Below are positions 11,643 to 22,974 of a DNA stretch of 64,000 bases, piece after piece; within the stretch, counting starts at the first letter, position 1; every line of letters starts with the position of its first letter. The stretch is from Oasisia sp. SBJ-2009 (lineage: Eukaryota > Annelida > Polychaeta > Sabellida > Siboglinidae): NCBI GenBank assembly GCA_964017155.1, contig OZ024857.1, positions 16,103,915 to 16,167,914 on the forward strand. Reading direction: 5' to 3'. The notes below the pieces were generated by a model. It was not told the DNA's origin. It saw only the letters and a program-made list of their open reading frames with translations, and searched no databases. The position numbers and the translations under genes are program-made.

Positions 11643-13769
11643 GATCATGACCAGATACATTTTATCATCAAAGTAAAAGGAGAACGGAACAGAAAAATAA
11701 GGTACAGAAAAAAAATTCACAAAGGAAGATATAAGGACATGAGGGAATATTTAGCGAAGATAGACTGGAATAACACACTGAAGAATAAGACAGCAACAGA
11801 ATGCTAGAATATCTTAAAAAAAATTGAAATTGACTGCGTCGTTGACAAATTTGTCCCCTTGAAAAAACATGGGGAAAGGTCAAAGAAGAAACACTTATCG
11901 AAGGAAGCCATTAGAAAAATCAAGTACAAGCAAATGATGTGGAAGACATATAGACATACTGGAAGTGAAGAAGACTATGTCATTTATAAAGAAGCACTTA
12001 ATCAAGCTACAGCTGAAATTCGAAATTCGAAGAGAAGCTATGAACAAAAAATAGCTTTCAATATAAAACATGACAGCAAGAGTTTTTATGCGTATGTTCG
12101 AAGTAAACAGAAAGTTCAAGATAAGGTCGGGCCACTAGAAGGTAGTGATGGAAACATAATAACGGAGGGATTCTTAATGGCAGAAAACCTAAATGAGTAC
12201 TTTAATTCGGTGTTTACCAGGGAAGATATTAGTACATTACCAGTACTAGAGACTAAGTTTGAAGGGAGAGAGTGTGACTATTTAGGACAACTAACTGTAA
12301 CCCCAAAAATGGTAGCTATGAAAATAAGAGATATGAAGGTTAATAAATCACCAGGAGTGGATGGGATTCCTCCCAAATTACTACTGGAAATTGTAGAACA
12401 AATCAGCATACCGCTTGCGACGATGTTTAATTTGTCATTAGAGGAGGGAATAGTTCCGTTAGAATGGAAAGAAGCAAACATTATACCATTATTTAAAAAA
12501 GGTTCAAGAAAAAAGTCAGAGAACTATAGACCAGTGAGTTTAACATCGGTGATTTGCAAACTATTAGAAAGACTAATTAAAGATCACTTGGTTGATTTTC
12601 TTGTTAAAAATAAATTGATAAACACATCTCAACATGGGTTTTTAAAAGCGAGGTCATGCTTAACAAATATGTTATGTTTTTTGGAAGATGTCACAAAGTG
12701 GGTAGATGAGGGATCACCAGTAGATATAATCTACTTAGATTTTAAAAAAGCCTTTGACAAAGTGCCACACCAAAGATTACTACTTAAACAAAAGGCCCAT
12801 GGCAAAGGAAATAGTATGATTAACTGGATAGAAAAATGGCTTATTGATAGAAGACAAAGAGTAGTAGTTGATGGGGAGGTTTCAAATTGGAAATCTGTTT
12901 TGAGTGGAGTACCGCAAGGATCAGTATTGGGACCTATTTTATTCTTAATATATATCAATGATTTGGATGATGACATAACAAGCAAGGTGTTGAAGTTTGC
13001 GGACGACACAAAAGTGTTTAGGAAAATTAAAAGTGATGCAGATAGACAGCATTTACCAGATGATCTTAATAAGTTGATAGAATGGTCTGAGAAATGGCAA
13101 ATGCTGTTTAACTTTGGAAAGTGTAAGTGCCTCCACACAGGACATGGGAATGAAAATGCACAATATACAATGGGTGGTGCTGTACTAAATACTACTGTAA
13201 AGGAAAAGGACTTAGGGTTAACCATTAGTGCTGACATGGAGGTATGAGAGCAGTGTGGAATTGCAGCAGCGAAGGCAAACCAAATTCTTGGATTAATTAG
13301 GCGAAATATAGTGTACAAAGAAAAAGAACTAATAATACCGCTTTATAAAACAATAGTTAGGCCTCATTTAGAATATTGTATACAAGCATGGAGGCCATAT
13401 CGCAAGAAGGATATTGATATGCTAGAAAGAGTACAAAGGAGAGCAACAAAAATGATACCAAAACTCAGGAATATTACTTATGAAATGCGTCTAAAAGAAT
13501 GTGGTCTAACAACACTAGAAACCAGAAGATTGAGAGGAGATCAGATTGAGGTTTTTAAAATATTGAATGGGTATGAAAATATTGATAGAAATATTTTTTT
13601 CACGGTCAATGAAGAGAGAAGGACTAGAGGACATGGAGTTACATTAGCAAAGAAGCAGTGTAGACTAGATATTAGAAAATTTTCATTTTCTCAAAGAATA
13701 GTAAACGAATGGAACAGATTATCAGCTGATTGTGTAGGTGCTAGTAGTGTTAATATATTTAAAAAATAA
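11643..13769 (+). pseudogene. CR1-type ORF2, 3' part: reverse transcriptase and C-terminal region
   Basis: Continues DHDQIHFIIKVKGERN, then the RT core: NKSPGVDGIPPKLLLEI, ANIIPLFKKGSRKKSENYRP, HGFLKARSCLTN, IYLDFKKAFDKVPH, GVPQGSVLGPILFLIYINDL, KFADDTKVF, ending WNRLSADCVGASSVNIFKK. TAG at 11805-11807 likely replaces a Trp codon and TGA at 13245-13247 a Ser codon. Otherwise the frame is open for about 2.1 kb, so inactivation looks fairly recent. Confidence 0.85.
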
Positions 13770-14119
13770 AATTGACATATACCTAAGACGGGTGGGGTAT
13801 ACTTAGATAGATAGGTTGGACTCTCGATAAGCCAAACGGCTCCCTTGTCCACCTGTCATCTAGAGTTGATTCTCTAGGTGGCAATCTTGTTAAATCTTGT
13901 TAAACTTGGCTTGGCCATTCAGCGCGCGGCATTCTATGTCTGACCCTTAACCTGCGACGTTGTTAAGGGTCAACAACTTCGAGTCTTCGACAGTTCGTTC
14001 AGTTGGCGTGACATCTAGCAGCTGCTTATAGACGTATATCTAAATCTGTGGTTAAATCTATGGTAAACTTTAGTAATTATGCCTTAGTGTTCGGCATACG
14101 GTTGCAATAATAGTTGAAA

Positions 14120-14269
14120 CAACCGGTAGTATTGAAGCAATGGATTCACATTGGTGATTTGCGGGCGTACTGTTTGGAATCCCTCCAGTCCAAGTACAGT
14201 TCACTTTGCTCGGTCCATTTTGAGGAGAAATGCTTTGAAGTAGACATGTATCATCAGTTGATGGGATGA
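14120..14269 (+). pseudogene. THAP-domain-like remnant inside the TTAA element
   Basis: The frame holding CTTTGCTCGGTCCATTTT (14204-14221) reads SLCSVHFEEKCFE, the C-x2-H-F end of a C2CH THAP zinc finger, preceded by LKQWIHIGDLRAYC. The frame is closed by a TAG at 14111 and a TGA near 14267, and no N-terminal C-x2-4-C pair is visible. THAP fingers occur in P- and Kolobok-type transposases. Confidence 0.45.
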
Positions 14270-15890
14270 TTTCAGCGATAACAATAATAGACAACTTTAT
14301 ATTTACCGTCATCAGCATGTTACGCGCGTGGCCGAGTTGCAGCCATTTCATGACAACAGCCAAACCCCATGCAGGGAATCTACGTGGAGAGGGTCTCACC
14401 GTCGTAACGTCATTCTTCGTCTAAGATGGAGTTGCTCACAGTATTTTGTGGCTGGGTGTTAAAAAATATTTTTCTGGTAAACAGCTGGCATTAAAACATT
14501 GAGTATATGTGGAAATTGTTACTTTATATTAACTCTATTAGGTGTATGCCACGAAACAGTTAACTTTTTGTGTCCTTTAAATCGTGCTGTTTACATATTT
14601 TTGTAATATTTTATGACCGTACTCCAATAGTCCCAAAATAGGTGTCCACATGAGGACAACTATTATACGTTGGCTGATCCACATGTTTATTCGCTGTTTC
14701 ATGTGTTCACGTCAACAATGTGGTTTACTTGTGGGGAGCTTTAATTACCAGATATAGAGTCACCGTCACGCTCTATTTGTTTTACTGAGCCAAGGCGGTC
14801 TTTGAGCCAACAAACATACATGATTAATCAGTTACAGGCATGGGTAGTTGTTCGGTCGCTACACAAAACAAAGGTTGAGAAGCGTCTGTCGTTCGATTCC
14901 AACTTCTCCAAGTACTTCGAGCACAGGGATAGTGTTCGTTACTACCACCAATAGTCTGTGAGTCACCGCCTCATAGCCCCTAGTTCCATGACTTGTTGTA
15001 CACTAAATGGCGCATATCACAGTCATGGTCGAATAAACGCAAGGAATAAATTACAGGATTAAAGCTTAGCATAGGATTACAACTGAGCAATTACAAACAG
15101 TTCATAATATAATGTGCATGCCTGCATACTGACAGTGTTGTAAGACTGACTTGTACCGTCGACCGCCGTCTTTTTCATTCATGTTTCCTTCTGTTGGACA
15201 CGCAAAAACGTGTGCCGGGCCGGTGACACACTCACACACTCAACCGTCAGCGCTGATCGAACGTATAATGCAAACGCGAGAGCCACAGTCATTATGAATA
15301 GATCATGTTACCGTTCGGATTCACTCATGCGAGTACAGATCACCATTGTTACAATTGGTAACCGCATAGCACACAGTGCGTCGCTACTATAGAGACTATT
15401 CACATGTTGAACTATGTGTAAAAACATTATTCAGTCAATCGAGCTTTGTTGTTAGTCGTTACCGATATCCGAATATGTTACAATGGCTATTATACTGTGT
15501 GACAACGTTGACATATACGACGGATATTCATACCAGTCCATGACACCCACGACGATGTCCACGGCATCCGCCGCCACCTGGTGGGAAGGTCTCGTCGACA
15601 GCCACTGGCATATACACCTGTGTATGACCAACGGGACAGTCCGGGCTACACTACGAACTTGACCTTCTGTTCTCGACAACTGCTGATCGCCTGGTATACA
15701 CCCGGTTATGGTGCAGCTTTGTCATGGTGAACGTAGGGCAAGAGCTATACTTCCTACCAGCCACGGTGTTGCTGCCTCAAGAGGTTGTCGAGTTCTGTTA
15801 ATGGAGCCGTAAGAAACGCGCCCAGCCACAACACGCGACATGCGTAGTCCAGGTGTTGTCAGGGATAAACAATGAACCAACGTCACACGG

Positions 15891-15898
15891 TGACGTCA
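15891..15898. promoter_or_regulatory. CRE palindrome TGACGTCA in a CG-rich block
   Basis: A perfect full CRE within a CpG-containing stretch (about 15540-16080), 2.5 kb upstream of IMMP1L exon 1. A candidate upstream promoter or enhancer region only. Confidence 0.35.
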
Positions 15899-16149
15899 CA
15901 CGACGACGTTCGTTTGAACGCGAAGACGCTTGCGTCTATGAGTAGCACCAGTTCTTATAGCAGTATCTAGTCCTCGAGACTGCTCAAAGCGCTTTATCCT
16001 TTACTTCTCTGGCAGACCTGTTCAATCAAACACCGTCCCAGCTTCTCTGGGAAACATCCAGCCATGCTGCAATATAAGCGCGAAGGTTGCTCGTACTAAT
16101 ATCCACCACTGCATGTCTATATGCAGATATTCATTCACACAACTGAGTG

Positions 16150-16256
16150 AACTGGAGCAATTTATTGTTTAGTGAAAAACTTGCCCAAGGGATTCAAACC
16201 GGAGTTTTCTTAGTCGAGTGCCCGCAGCTTTACCCCTGAGCCACTGCACTCTACAA
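16150..16256 (-). mobile_element. tRNA-derived SINE head, different family
   Basis: On the minus strand TGGCTCAGGGG is a good A box and GGTTTGAATCC a good B box, about 35 bp apart. They are followed by CTTGGGCAAGTTTTTCAC. No intact tRNA fold is evident, so a SINE head or tRNA pseudogene is likelier than a working tRNA. Confidence 0.5.
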
Positions 16257-17391
16257 TAAGATCATAAATGTATAACCATAATATAATACAAACAGACAAT
16301 CCTGTCCTCGCAAGCTATGGGTCATTGCGCTGCGCTACATACCCCTGGCTGGTAATCTCCGCAAAACCGTGGAACTAAGCAGAGTCGAACAATAAAAGTA
16401 TAATGATTGACTTCGCCAGTCGCTACTGCGTCAGACGTGGGAACAGCGAAAATACCCGCCCCTATTTGAAGAAAGGTACAGGACTGGTGGGAATCCCAAT
16501 ACCCAGTCACGTCATGAATATTAGTGATTGTGTGATTGTAGTATAATGTACTGCACTTAAATATAATGTCTATGTTTTACAAGTTTATATGTTTGTGCTC
16601 CATGCACTTAATGGGAAACTGATCGACAAATGATACCGACAGTTCACGGAGAGACAAACAGTGGCGCCACATTACAGATAGTCAATGCCATTGTGCATGA
16701 CAAAAGGTGGCGCCACCTCACGGCGCAAGGGTAACCGAGGCTGGAAAAGTCGGTTCGGTTCATACAGTTATAGTAGTTATTAATGCGATTGTGCTCTTTT
16801 CAGGTGACCACATGCTTGCAAATTATTACCTAGATTACACAAAATAATCAATTATCAAGTTTTTTTAAAGACAATTCAAAGATTGCTTAGCTTAAGTTTG
16901 AATTTCGTAGAAAATGAGCATGTAAACAATAGGTGTAACGGGTGTGTAACCTCCATTGTCGCCCGCTTTCGCCTGTAATGGCTGTATTCGTTCGGTAACT
17001 ATTGAGTGTTTTGCTACAAAAAGAACGTTTTCGTATCCGCTGTTACCGAGTTTAAATAAACACGTTCCATTATGTAAGAACGTTCCTTTCTTGTTATGCT
17101 GTAATTGTTGTGATTCTCAAGGTGTCAAACGGCATTCCACAATGATAATCCGTCAAATCAATGACAATGTCAACGATTGGGCCAAATGATCAAATTTACA
17201 AGTCAGTGAATGTCAGTGCGTGGATGGGTATCCAAATACCCAGTTATCGTGATTTACAGTATCCACACTAGCGCTGCATTGGCTGGTGTCAAAGCACTTG
17301 CTCTGATAACGAATTACGAAGTATCAGTAAATGGCAAAATGCATGAGAAGCTGACTGATAAATGTAGATTGATTCCATATATGACTTTTAA

Positions 17392-17773
17392 AGGGGCACT
17401 ATATGGGATTGAACCTTCCACGCGAAACAGCAAAATTTGGCCGACCCACGAGGAGGCAGCACCGTCAGTACCTAAAAATATCTTGTTGAATTTGAATCAA
17501 ACACAACACTCGCCACTCTTTTCCAATCTATTACAGATGTTTCCACAACTGCACTGTTCAGGATAACTTTTAAAAGCCATGAGTTAAAAAATAGCAACAA
17601 CAATTAACACGCGGGACGCTTGTCTTGTCAGGTGCCGCAGTTTTGTCCACCGCTCGGCTGCGCAACATCGTTAACGTCAACAAGATATTTTTAGGTACTG
17701 ACGGTGCTGCCTCTCGCGGGTCGGCCAAATTTTGCCGTTTCGCGTGGAAGGTTCAATCCCATATAGTGCCCCT
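17392..17773. mobile_element. TTAA-flanked MITE with ~100-bp inverted repeats
   Basis: Arms 17392 to about 17490 and about 17675-17773 are inverted repeats with only a few mismatches. Each starts AGGGGCACTATATGGGATTG and both include CAGCACCGTCAGTACC. TTAA lies outside both ends (17388-17391 and 17774-17777). It is 382 bp with no coding capacity, a non-autonomous TTAA-type (Kolobok- or piggyBac-like) element. Confidence 0.85.
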
Positions 17774-18389
17774 TTAAGTTTATGTAATGAACTCTTTTTT
17801 GAAAAATAAATGTCCCAACAACATTACAAGTTCTGAGTGTTACAAATATTAAAAGATACATTTAACTTTTTTAATATACGTGTGCATGCAAAATGGAAAT
17901 TTAATGTACTTTGTCCCATACATCTGAAAGCTGTATCACTAAGCTGTGCGTCTACCATGTGTTTTTGTTTTGTATATAGCACACACCTAGTGATGCTACA
18001 AGGCACATCCTTTTAGTAAAGGTAACTTGTGGAGCTTTAACCACCCACCAATGGTGTATGGAAAAGGATAAAGAAAACATTAATAATCATTTTGATTATA
18101 ATAAAATATGTATATATACTGTAATATATGTGTGTTACAATATATACATATATAAATAATCATATTAAATCATATAATTATGGTATTGACGATGATAATC
18201 ATAGTCATGTGAATGAATAATCCACAATGACTAGTTGACTACAATCCTGCATCTCACGTGTTACCATCCTGAGCAAGTCGCGTCTTCAGAATGTCATTGT
18301 TGTTTCATTTTATGAGTTCTTGCCACTGCACTAGAAAATAATGCATGTTTTCCTTGTTGGTGTTGCCAGAGTGCCCTGCTTCCCATGTG

Positions 18390-18494
18390 ATGTGGAAAAG
18401 GGTTTTCCTACGGGCCGTGGGCGTGGGCGGCGTTCTCATCCAGTACGGCTGCATTGCTCACTGCACGCTGGAGTTTGTCGGCGATTTTGTAGTG
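18390..18494 (+). CDS. IMMP1L: IMMP1L exon 1
   Basis: 35 codons ending phase 0 at donor gtcagt. Encodes [14 protein letters not shown], then [20 protein letters not shown], the membrane-proximal family N-terminus. Confidence 0.93.
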
Positions 18495-21400
18495 GTCAGT
18501 ATTAATGAGATAAGCAAAATAGTAACTGCTGATAATGCAGTCACTATAGGACATCTTTTGAAACATGTTCAGTCGCATATATTTAAAATGTTCTATCGCA
18601 TTAAAAAATTTCAGTCGCATATATTAGAAATGAGTCAAATTTTCTATGTAAAATGAATTCTGGGTACATGCTACAGAGGAAATGCTTACCATGTGTTTAT
18701 TTTGTTAACCTATATTCGTGTTGTTTCTCGTGCTGTTTAATTGTGCATACTTACTCCATAGTAGTGTGTTTGCTCATGTGTGCTGGTAACTTGTTAAGGC
18801 ATTAAGTAACAAGACATTGTATTATCGTTTCAACTAGTGCACTGGCCCTTCCATGATGCCTGCCATCAAATCCAACGACATCGTCATCACAGAACACATC
18901 AGTGTCGGTCGACGCAACATAGAAGTGTGAGTAGAAATATGTTATGTGTGACAGTCCGATACTGCACAAACAACAAATTGGCTCCAGTCTTTTCTAAGTT
19001 CTTTATTGTGGTCTTACTGTTGGACGGAAAAAAACCAACACTGCTCTGGAGACTCCATAATGACTCTCACATTATTCATATGAGATCTGGCTCCTTCCAA
19101 CATTAAATGTATCCTCCTTGTTTGAAACCCGAGCCAGCCTAGCTCACAGCTGCTGTACCAAGGCTTGGTCAAACAAACGTGATAGGTGTCAAAGAGATAG
19201 TTTATCTTATAACGTTAGAGTAGCTGGCTAATCGATGATTATAATTATTTAAATGCAATTATAATCAGCACTTGGTAATTAAATCATCAAAATGAAGTTT
19301 CACAAAATAAAGACTATAACAATATCCATCACCACTGGTGCTGCCATATTGTGGTTGGTAGCGACATTAAAATGTAAATTAAGATATGTATCTTCTCTTA
19401 ATTAGCCTGTCAATGCATATTATAATATAATTATGAATATATGCATGTGTCCAAACTATGGCCGTATTTTTGCCATCAATCATAGTTGTTCATTTCACAA
19501 TACAGAAACATAATTGATTATAACAACAATTTGTTTTAAAAATGAAAATTAACCTTTATCACAAAACAAATATCTATGAAAAGAACTTTGAAAATGTGTT
19601 GGTCGCATAAGTATGTTTTCTATAACAAATGATGTTTACTAACTCTGTTGATGTTTACAGAACACAAGGTAATGTGACATTTGTTGCAGAGGTGATATAG
19701 TCGTCGCACGGTCTCCACACAATCCCACACAACACATCTGTAAGAGAGTCCTTGGACTGGAGGGGGATTGGATAGACAACCCTCCCCCTCACTACTCACA
19801 CAGATATGTAAGTGTGTGGGCAGTAGTGATGTTGATGGCAGTTAACTAGTATAGTATGCTACTCACATTTTGCTAGGGATCACTATTTAGGGCGGTATTA
19901 TATTTTACGGCATGTGTATCACAAGAACTAAAAACAGCATGTATTCGAGGACAATGTGAACAATAGGTAACATGCGTTCTGTCATCAAAGAAGCAGACCC
20001 CCAAAGATGGAGGTTTTCCCCAGACCCCCCAAAATGGAGGTTTCAGAATGTTACTCCAAGTCATGAAAATGTCCCAAACAGTTGAATTACCAGCAGCAAC
20101 AACTGTCAGTAGCTTGTGTGTGACCCACGTGATGCAATCACAGCCTGGCAACGGCGTTTCATGTTTCCAATGAGTCTCTGGATGGCTGCCATTTCAAGAT
20201 TGTTCCATTACAAACATTGTGTGATCCTTAGCAAATTTTGAGTAGTATATATACAGTATACTTAGCATTGTATCAAGCCACAACCATGGTTCAGCTGCTG
20301 GTCACCAGATGTCACACTTGTTGTATAAAGTGTGCAGTAACATTGTGTCGAGTACATGGAGTTATGTAAGGTCACCCAGGGACTCACACGGACACTGGGC
20401 AAAAGTGACCTAAAGTGACATGGTCCGTTCGTGGCTTTTTATTTTTATTGCAAAATCATGTTATGCGTTATAAATTATATCTATTATAGTGTAAAGGCAG
20501 TCAAAATATGTTTTCGTGTACCATTTAGGGGTTGAAAATAGATGCAGTAAGGGGTGCATAATTCTGTGTACACATCGACCACGAGGTGTTTTCGAAACCG
20601 TTGTAGGCATGGCTAAAAGCCCAGAAGGAAATGCATGATCAAGTGATGCAGTATCACGTGAACACAAGTTGACACCACTAATGCCACACCCAGCCATGTG
20701 CACGGCTCCCAGTTGGTAAAGGTCAAAGGGTGGGTGTCACTCGCGCCGATTTGAGTGACAACATCGGGATTCTTATAAACATTCAACGTTTAACATTACG
20801 AAGTCGGTTCTGTTTCGATAAAACATTTATTGGTGGTCAGGACGCTACAATAGTTATAACATATACTGATTAACATGATTTTGCAATAAAAATAAAAACC
20901 CACGAACTGATCATGTCACTTTAATAGCAGAACTACATACACTTTCCTGTTACAGAAATACTTTTTTGATTGTCCTAGGGTGACGTTTATTGTGAGGGGT
21001 AGCAGTGTTACTGAGGTGACTCTAATGCAAAATTCTACTGTATTCTATAATAATCAGTCGATGTGTCGTCAGAGAGGACACTATGATGAGTGTATTAAGA
21101 ATTTAAGACACCCTAAAAATCTACAATAGTAAATTCTGTACTGTGTCCACTTGGACAGCCATTTCATAATGGGTTGACCCAAATAACGTACAGATAACGC
21201 TGAGAAACATCTTGATACAACACGTTACCAGTGGTACTCTTTCAAAAGATGAACTAGGTAATTAAATGTCAAATTTTGGATCTTCTCACAAATGCAAAAT
21301 TTATCATGAATTTACCTTTAAAGTTGTAACAATGTTCATGTCCTGTAAACAAGTTATGTTGAGTATTGTTTGCCTCGAGTTGATGTATGAAACCTGACCT

Positions 21401-21941
21401 GTAGATCCCGAAGGGTTACGTGTGGCTCGAAGGTGACAACAAGGACAACTCGACAGACTCAAGGTCGTACGGCCCGGTGCCATACGCCCTGCTCAGGAGT
21501 CGTGTCTTCTTCAAGGTACAGTGTAATCATATAATTACGTGTAATATCTTCTTTTAAATTAAAGATTTCTTTTACTGTAAACACAGTTTTCGTGTGATTC
21601 ACTGCATGTTTTGTGGTTGTGTTCTACATATTCAACACTGATCATTATCTGTCAACTGAAACCTTATGTTTAACAATATTTTATGGTCCTTTATGCAATG
21701 TTCCTTTGACATTTTTGTCATTCTATTGATTGATTTTTATTGTCGTTGTTTAAATCACACAACAAACAGTAAATTTCAAAATATGATCACATTACTCAGT
21801 TGTATATTAACGAATTAATGTATTGCTTGTTAAGTGTTATTACAAAGTTATTTTGAAGGAATGTTTGTTCTATCTTAGGTGTGGCCAGTTCACGACATTG
21901 GCTCAATGAGTCATAACTACGGAAAGGAAAGAAATGACTGA
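18390..21941 (+). CDS. IMMP1L: Mitochondrial inner membrane protease subunit 1 (IMMP1L orthologue), complete 5-exon gene
   Basis: Five exons (18390-18494, 18838-18926, 19690-19807, 21405-21515, 21879-21941) join in frame with GT-AG sites into 161 aa; human IMMP1L is 166 aa. The product is a type I signal-peptidase-like serine/lysine protease that trims intermembrane-space sorting signals at the mitochondrial inner membrane. The N-terminal segment [15 protein letters not shown] is nearly diagnostic. CTGPSM carries the catalytic Ser (residue about 39). [11 protein letters not shown] carries the catalytic Lys. GYVWLEGDN and [13 protein letters not shown] are the C-terminal family boxes. The usual RGD before IVIA reads VGD here, because exon 2 supplies GT and exon 3 supplies A. 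ATG 18390 gives the expected N-terminal length. A 5'UTR exon upstream is possible, since a gttgccag acceptor lies at about 18361-18369. Confidence 0.95.
18838..18926 (+). CDS. IMMP1L: IMMP1L exon 2 (catalytic serine)
   Basis: 89 nt, phase 0 to phase 2. Begins [20 protein letters not shown] with the signal-peptidase box SM motif and ends NIEV. Acceptor actag, donor gtgagt. Confidence 0.94.
19690..19807 (+). CDS. IMMP1L: IMMP1L exon 3 (catalytic lysine)
   Basis: 118 nt, phase 2 to phase 0. Encodes [29 protein letters not shown] and PPHYSHRY. Lys in CKRV is the general base of the family. Acceptor gttgcag, donor gtaagt. Confidence 0.94.
20414..20920. mobile_element. TTAA-type MITE in IMMP1L intron 3
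   Basis: Inverted repeats of about 52 bp: 20414-20465 and the reverse complement of about 20869-20920. They begin AGTGACATG and share TTTTTATTTTTATTGCAAAA then TCATGTTA. The right flank is TTAA (20921-20924). The left flank is CTAA (20410-20413), consistent with one mutation of a TTAA duplication. Confidence 0.7.
21405..21515 (+). CDS. IMMP1L: IMMP1L exon 4
   Basis: 37 codons, phase 0. Encodes [20 protein letters not shown] then [17 protein letters not shown]. Acceptor ctgtag, donor gtacag. Confidence 0.95.
21879..21941 (+). CDS. IMMP1L: IMMP1L exon 5 (C-terminus and stop)
   Basis: 21 codons with TGA. Encodes [20 protein letters not shown], matching the family's IWP-.DFG end. Acceptor tatcttag. 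Confidence 0.92.
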   Translation: MWPVHDIGSMSHNYGKERND

Positions 21942-22070
21942 AATAGACTGGATGCTATCTTACTGTACCATAAGTGAACATTAGATTTATATATACATTA
22001 TATATTTTAACAAAGGTCTCCATATGACTGAGGTAGAATATCACTTTTAGTTTCCTCATTTTCTTCTTGA

Positions 22071-22076
22071 ATTAAA
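22071..22076 (+). promoter_or_regulatory. Likely poly(A) signal of IMMP1L
   Basis: ATTAAA, a common variant hexamer, 130 nt after the IMMP1L stop codon. Confidence 0.45.
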
Positions 22077-22584
22077 ATGCTTCTTGTTCCAAGATCATGC
22101 AGGCAAAATAGAGTTATAGAACACAGTTTCTCAAAGAAGATACATTATCCGGTGACAAAGCAATATGCTTATTACATGTACGGTATTTTATATTTTTAGT
22201 TTATACACCTGCATTGTGTGCTAACTATATGTGTAGGTTATTAAAAAGTTGACGATGTGGTGGTGTTAAATTAATTTAATGAATTTTACATTTATCAAAT
22301 ATATTAGATTTTGAGAGAAAATTACTTTTCGCACATTGACATTTCCATGTGGAGGTATTATTGTATTTGCAAGCAGATGTTGTTTATTCTTGAAATAAAA
22401 TATATTTCTATGAGCTAATGTGATTTTATTGTGATGATAGAAAGCATTTATAAAGGTTCTGACAGTCTCCAAGGAAGTCCAAGAAAGAAGTACTGTAGTT
22501 AACCAGATGCTGTCACCCTTATTTGCTACTTGGATAACTTCTGCCATATTGCTTATGCCCAAATTGTGAGAAAGTCTGAAGGCG

Positions 22585-22632
22585 TATCCTTGGTGTGGGG
22601 GTCTTTTACTTCCCTTGGCATTGATGCCAGAC
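22585..22632 (-). mobile_element. Decayed fragment of the same SINE body
   Basis: GTGTGGGGGTCTTTTACTTC then CCTTGGCATTGATGCCAGAC resembles the SINE body block 42713-42755 (gtgtgggatcttttacttcc, cctggcatagacaccagata). Only about 45 bp remain. Confidence 0.5.
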
Positions 22633-22974
22633 AGAAGAAACCAATTGCACATACGATGTAAGACCACAATAAGGTGTTCATCCGCCATTACCCAACCAAA
22701 GAGTACCCTATAAAAACAGCATTATGCAGGTTGTCTGAATTTCTGTGAGCACATATGTAGTGTGGAGTGAGTAGAAATGATGTTTTTGTGCAGCGTGGCA
22801 TCAGAACTATCAAATTATGACAGCTATCAGTCAGTGCATTTCTGCCTATTATTACAGTTGTCGTTTTGCTTGGTGATGTAATCAGGGACAATCCGTGGGT
22901 GGTTCAAGCAGAAATGGAGGGGTGTAAGGTTTGAAAGAAGTTTGTGGGAGCCTGAGGTATTAAAATAAAAAAAT

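Larger units (their letters stand above)
7240..13904 (+). mobile_element. CR1/L2-group non-LTR retrotransposon, near full length, split by an RTE insertion
   Basis: ORF1 is an SGNH/GDSL esterase-like protein (7261-7933). ORF2 starts near 8020 with an AP-type endonuclease (LNARSIVNKRNEL, IIGITESW) and continues after the interruption at 11643 with DHDQI and a reverse transcriptase (SPGVDGIPPKLL, ENYRPVSLTSV, FADD at 12996-13007). The 3' end carries a 10-bp tandem AATCTTGTTA (13883-13902). Esterase-bearing ORF1 is established for CR1-like elements. Lesions: frameshift near 7633, TGA near 7683, frameshift near 8440, TAG 11805-11807, TGA 13245-13247. The 5' boundary is uncertain, and no target duplication was found. 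Confidence 0.85.
7053..14576. mobile_element. TTAA-flanked DNA transposon (Kolobok-like?) interrupted by nested LINEs
   Basis: Both ends carry an inverted repeat of about 110 bp: 7053 to about 7165, and the reverse complement of about 14462-14576. It starts AGGACA, and the block CATACACCTAATAGAGTT is identical in both arms. TTAA stands directly outside each end (7049-7052 and 14577-14580). Removing the LINEs leaves only about 0.2 kb of left arm and 0.7 kb of right arm. The right arm keeps a THAP-like coding remnant. TTAA duplications occur in piggyBac and Kolobok; the AGG start and THAP trace favour Kolobok, by inference. Confidence 0.65.
14581..18389. other. Region upstream of IMMP1L
   Basis: Contains a CG-rich block around 15.5-16.1 kb with a CRE, a SINE head (16150-16256) and the TTAA MITE (17392-17773). 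A 59-codon open frame from 15483 (MAIILCDNVDIYDGYSYQSM start) is not recognised. An additional untranslated IMMP1L exon may lie here. Confidence 0.5.

Noticed and set aside
14826..14900. tRNA-like segment with GTTCGATTCC
   Set aside because: The B box is plausible but the A box is poor and no cloverleaf or SINE body could be traced.
17210..17566. 118-codon plus-strand ORF
   Set aside because: It runs from unique sequence into the left arm of the TTAA MITE, so the frame is accidental.
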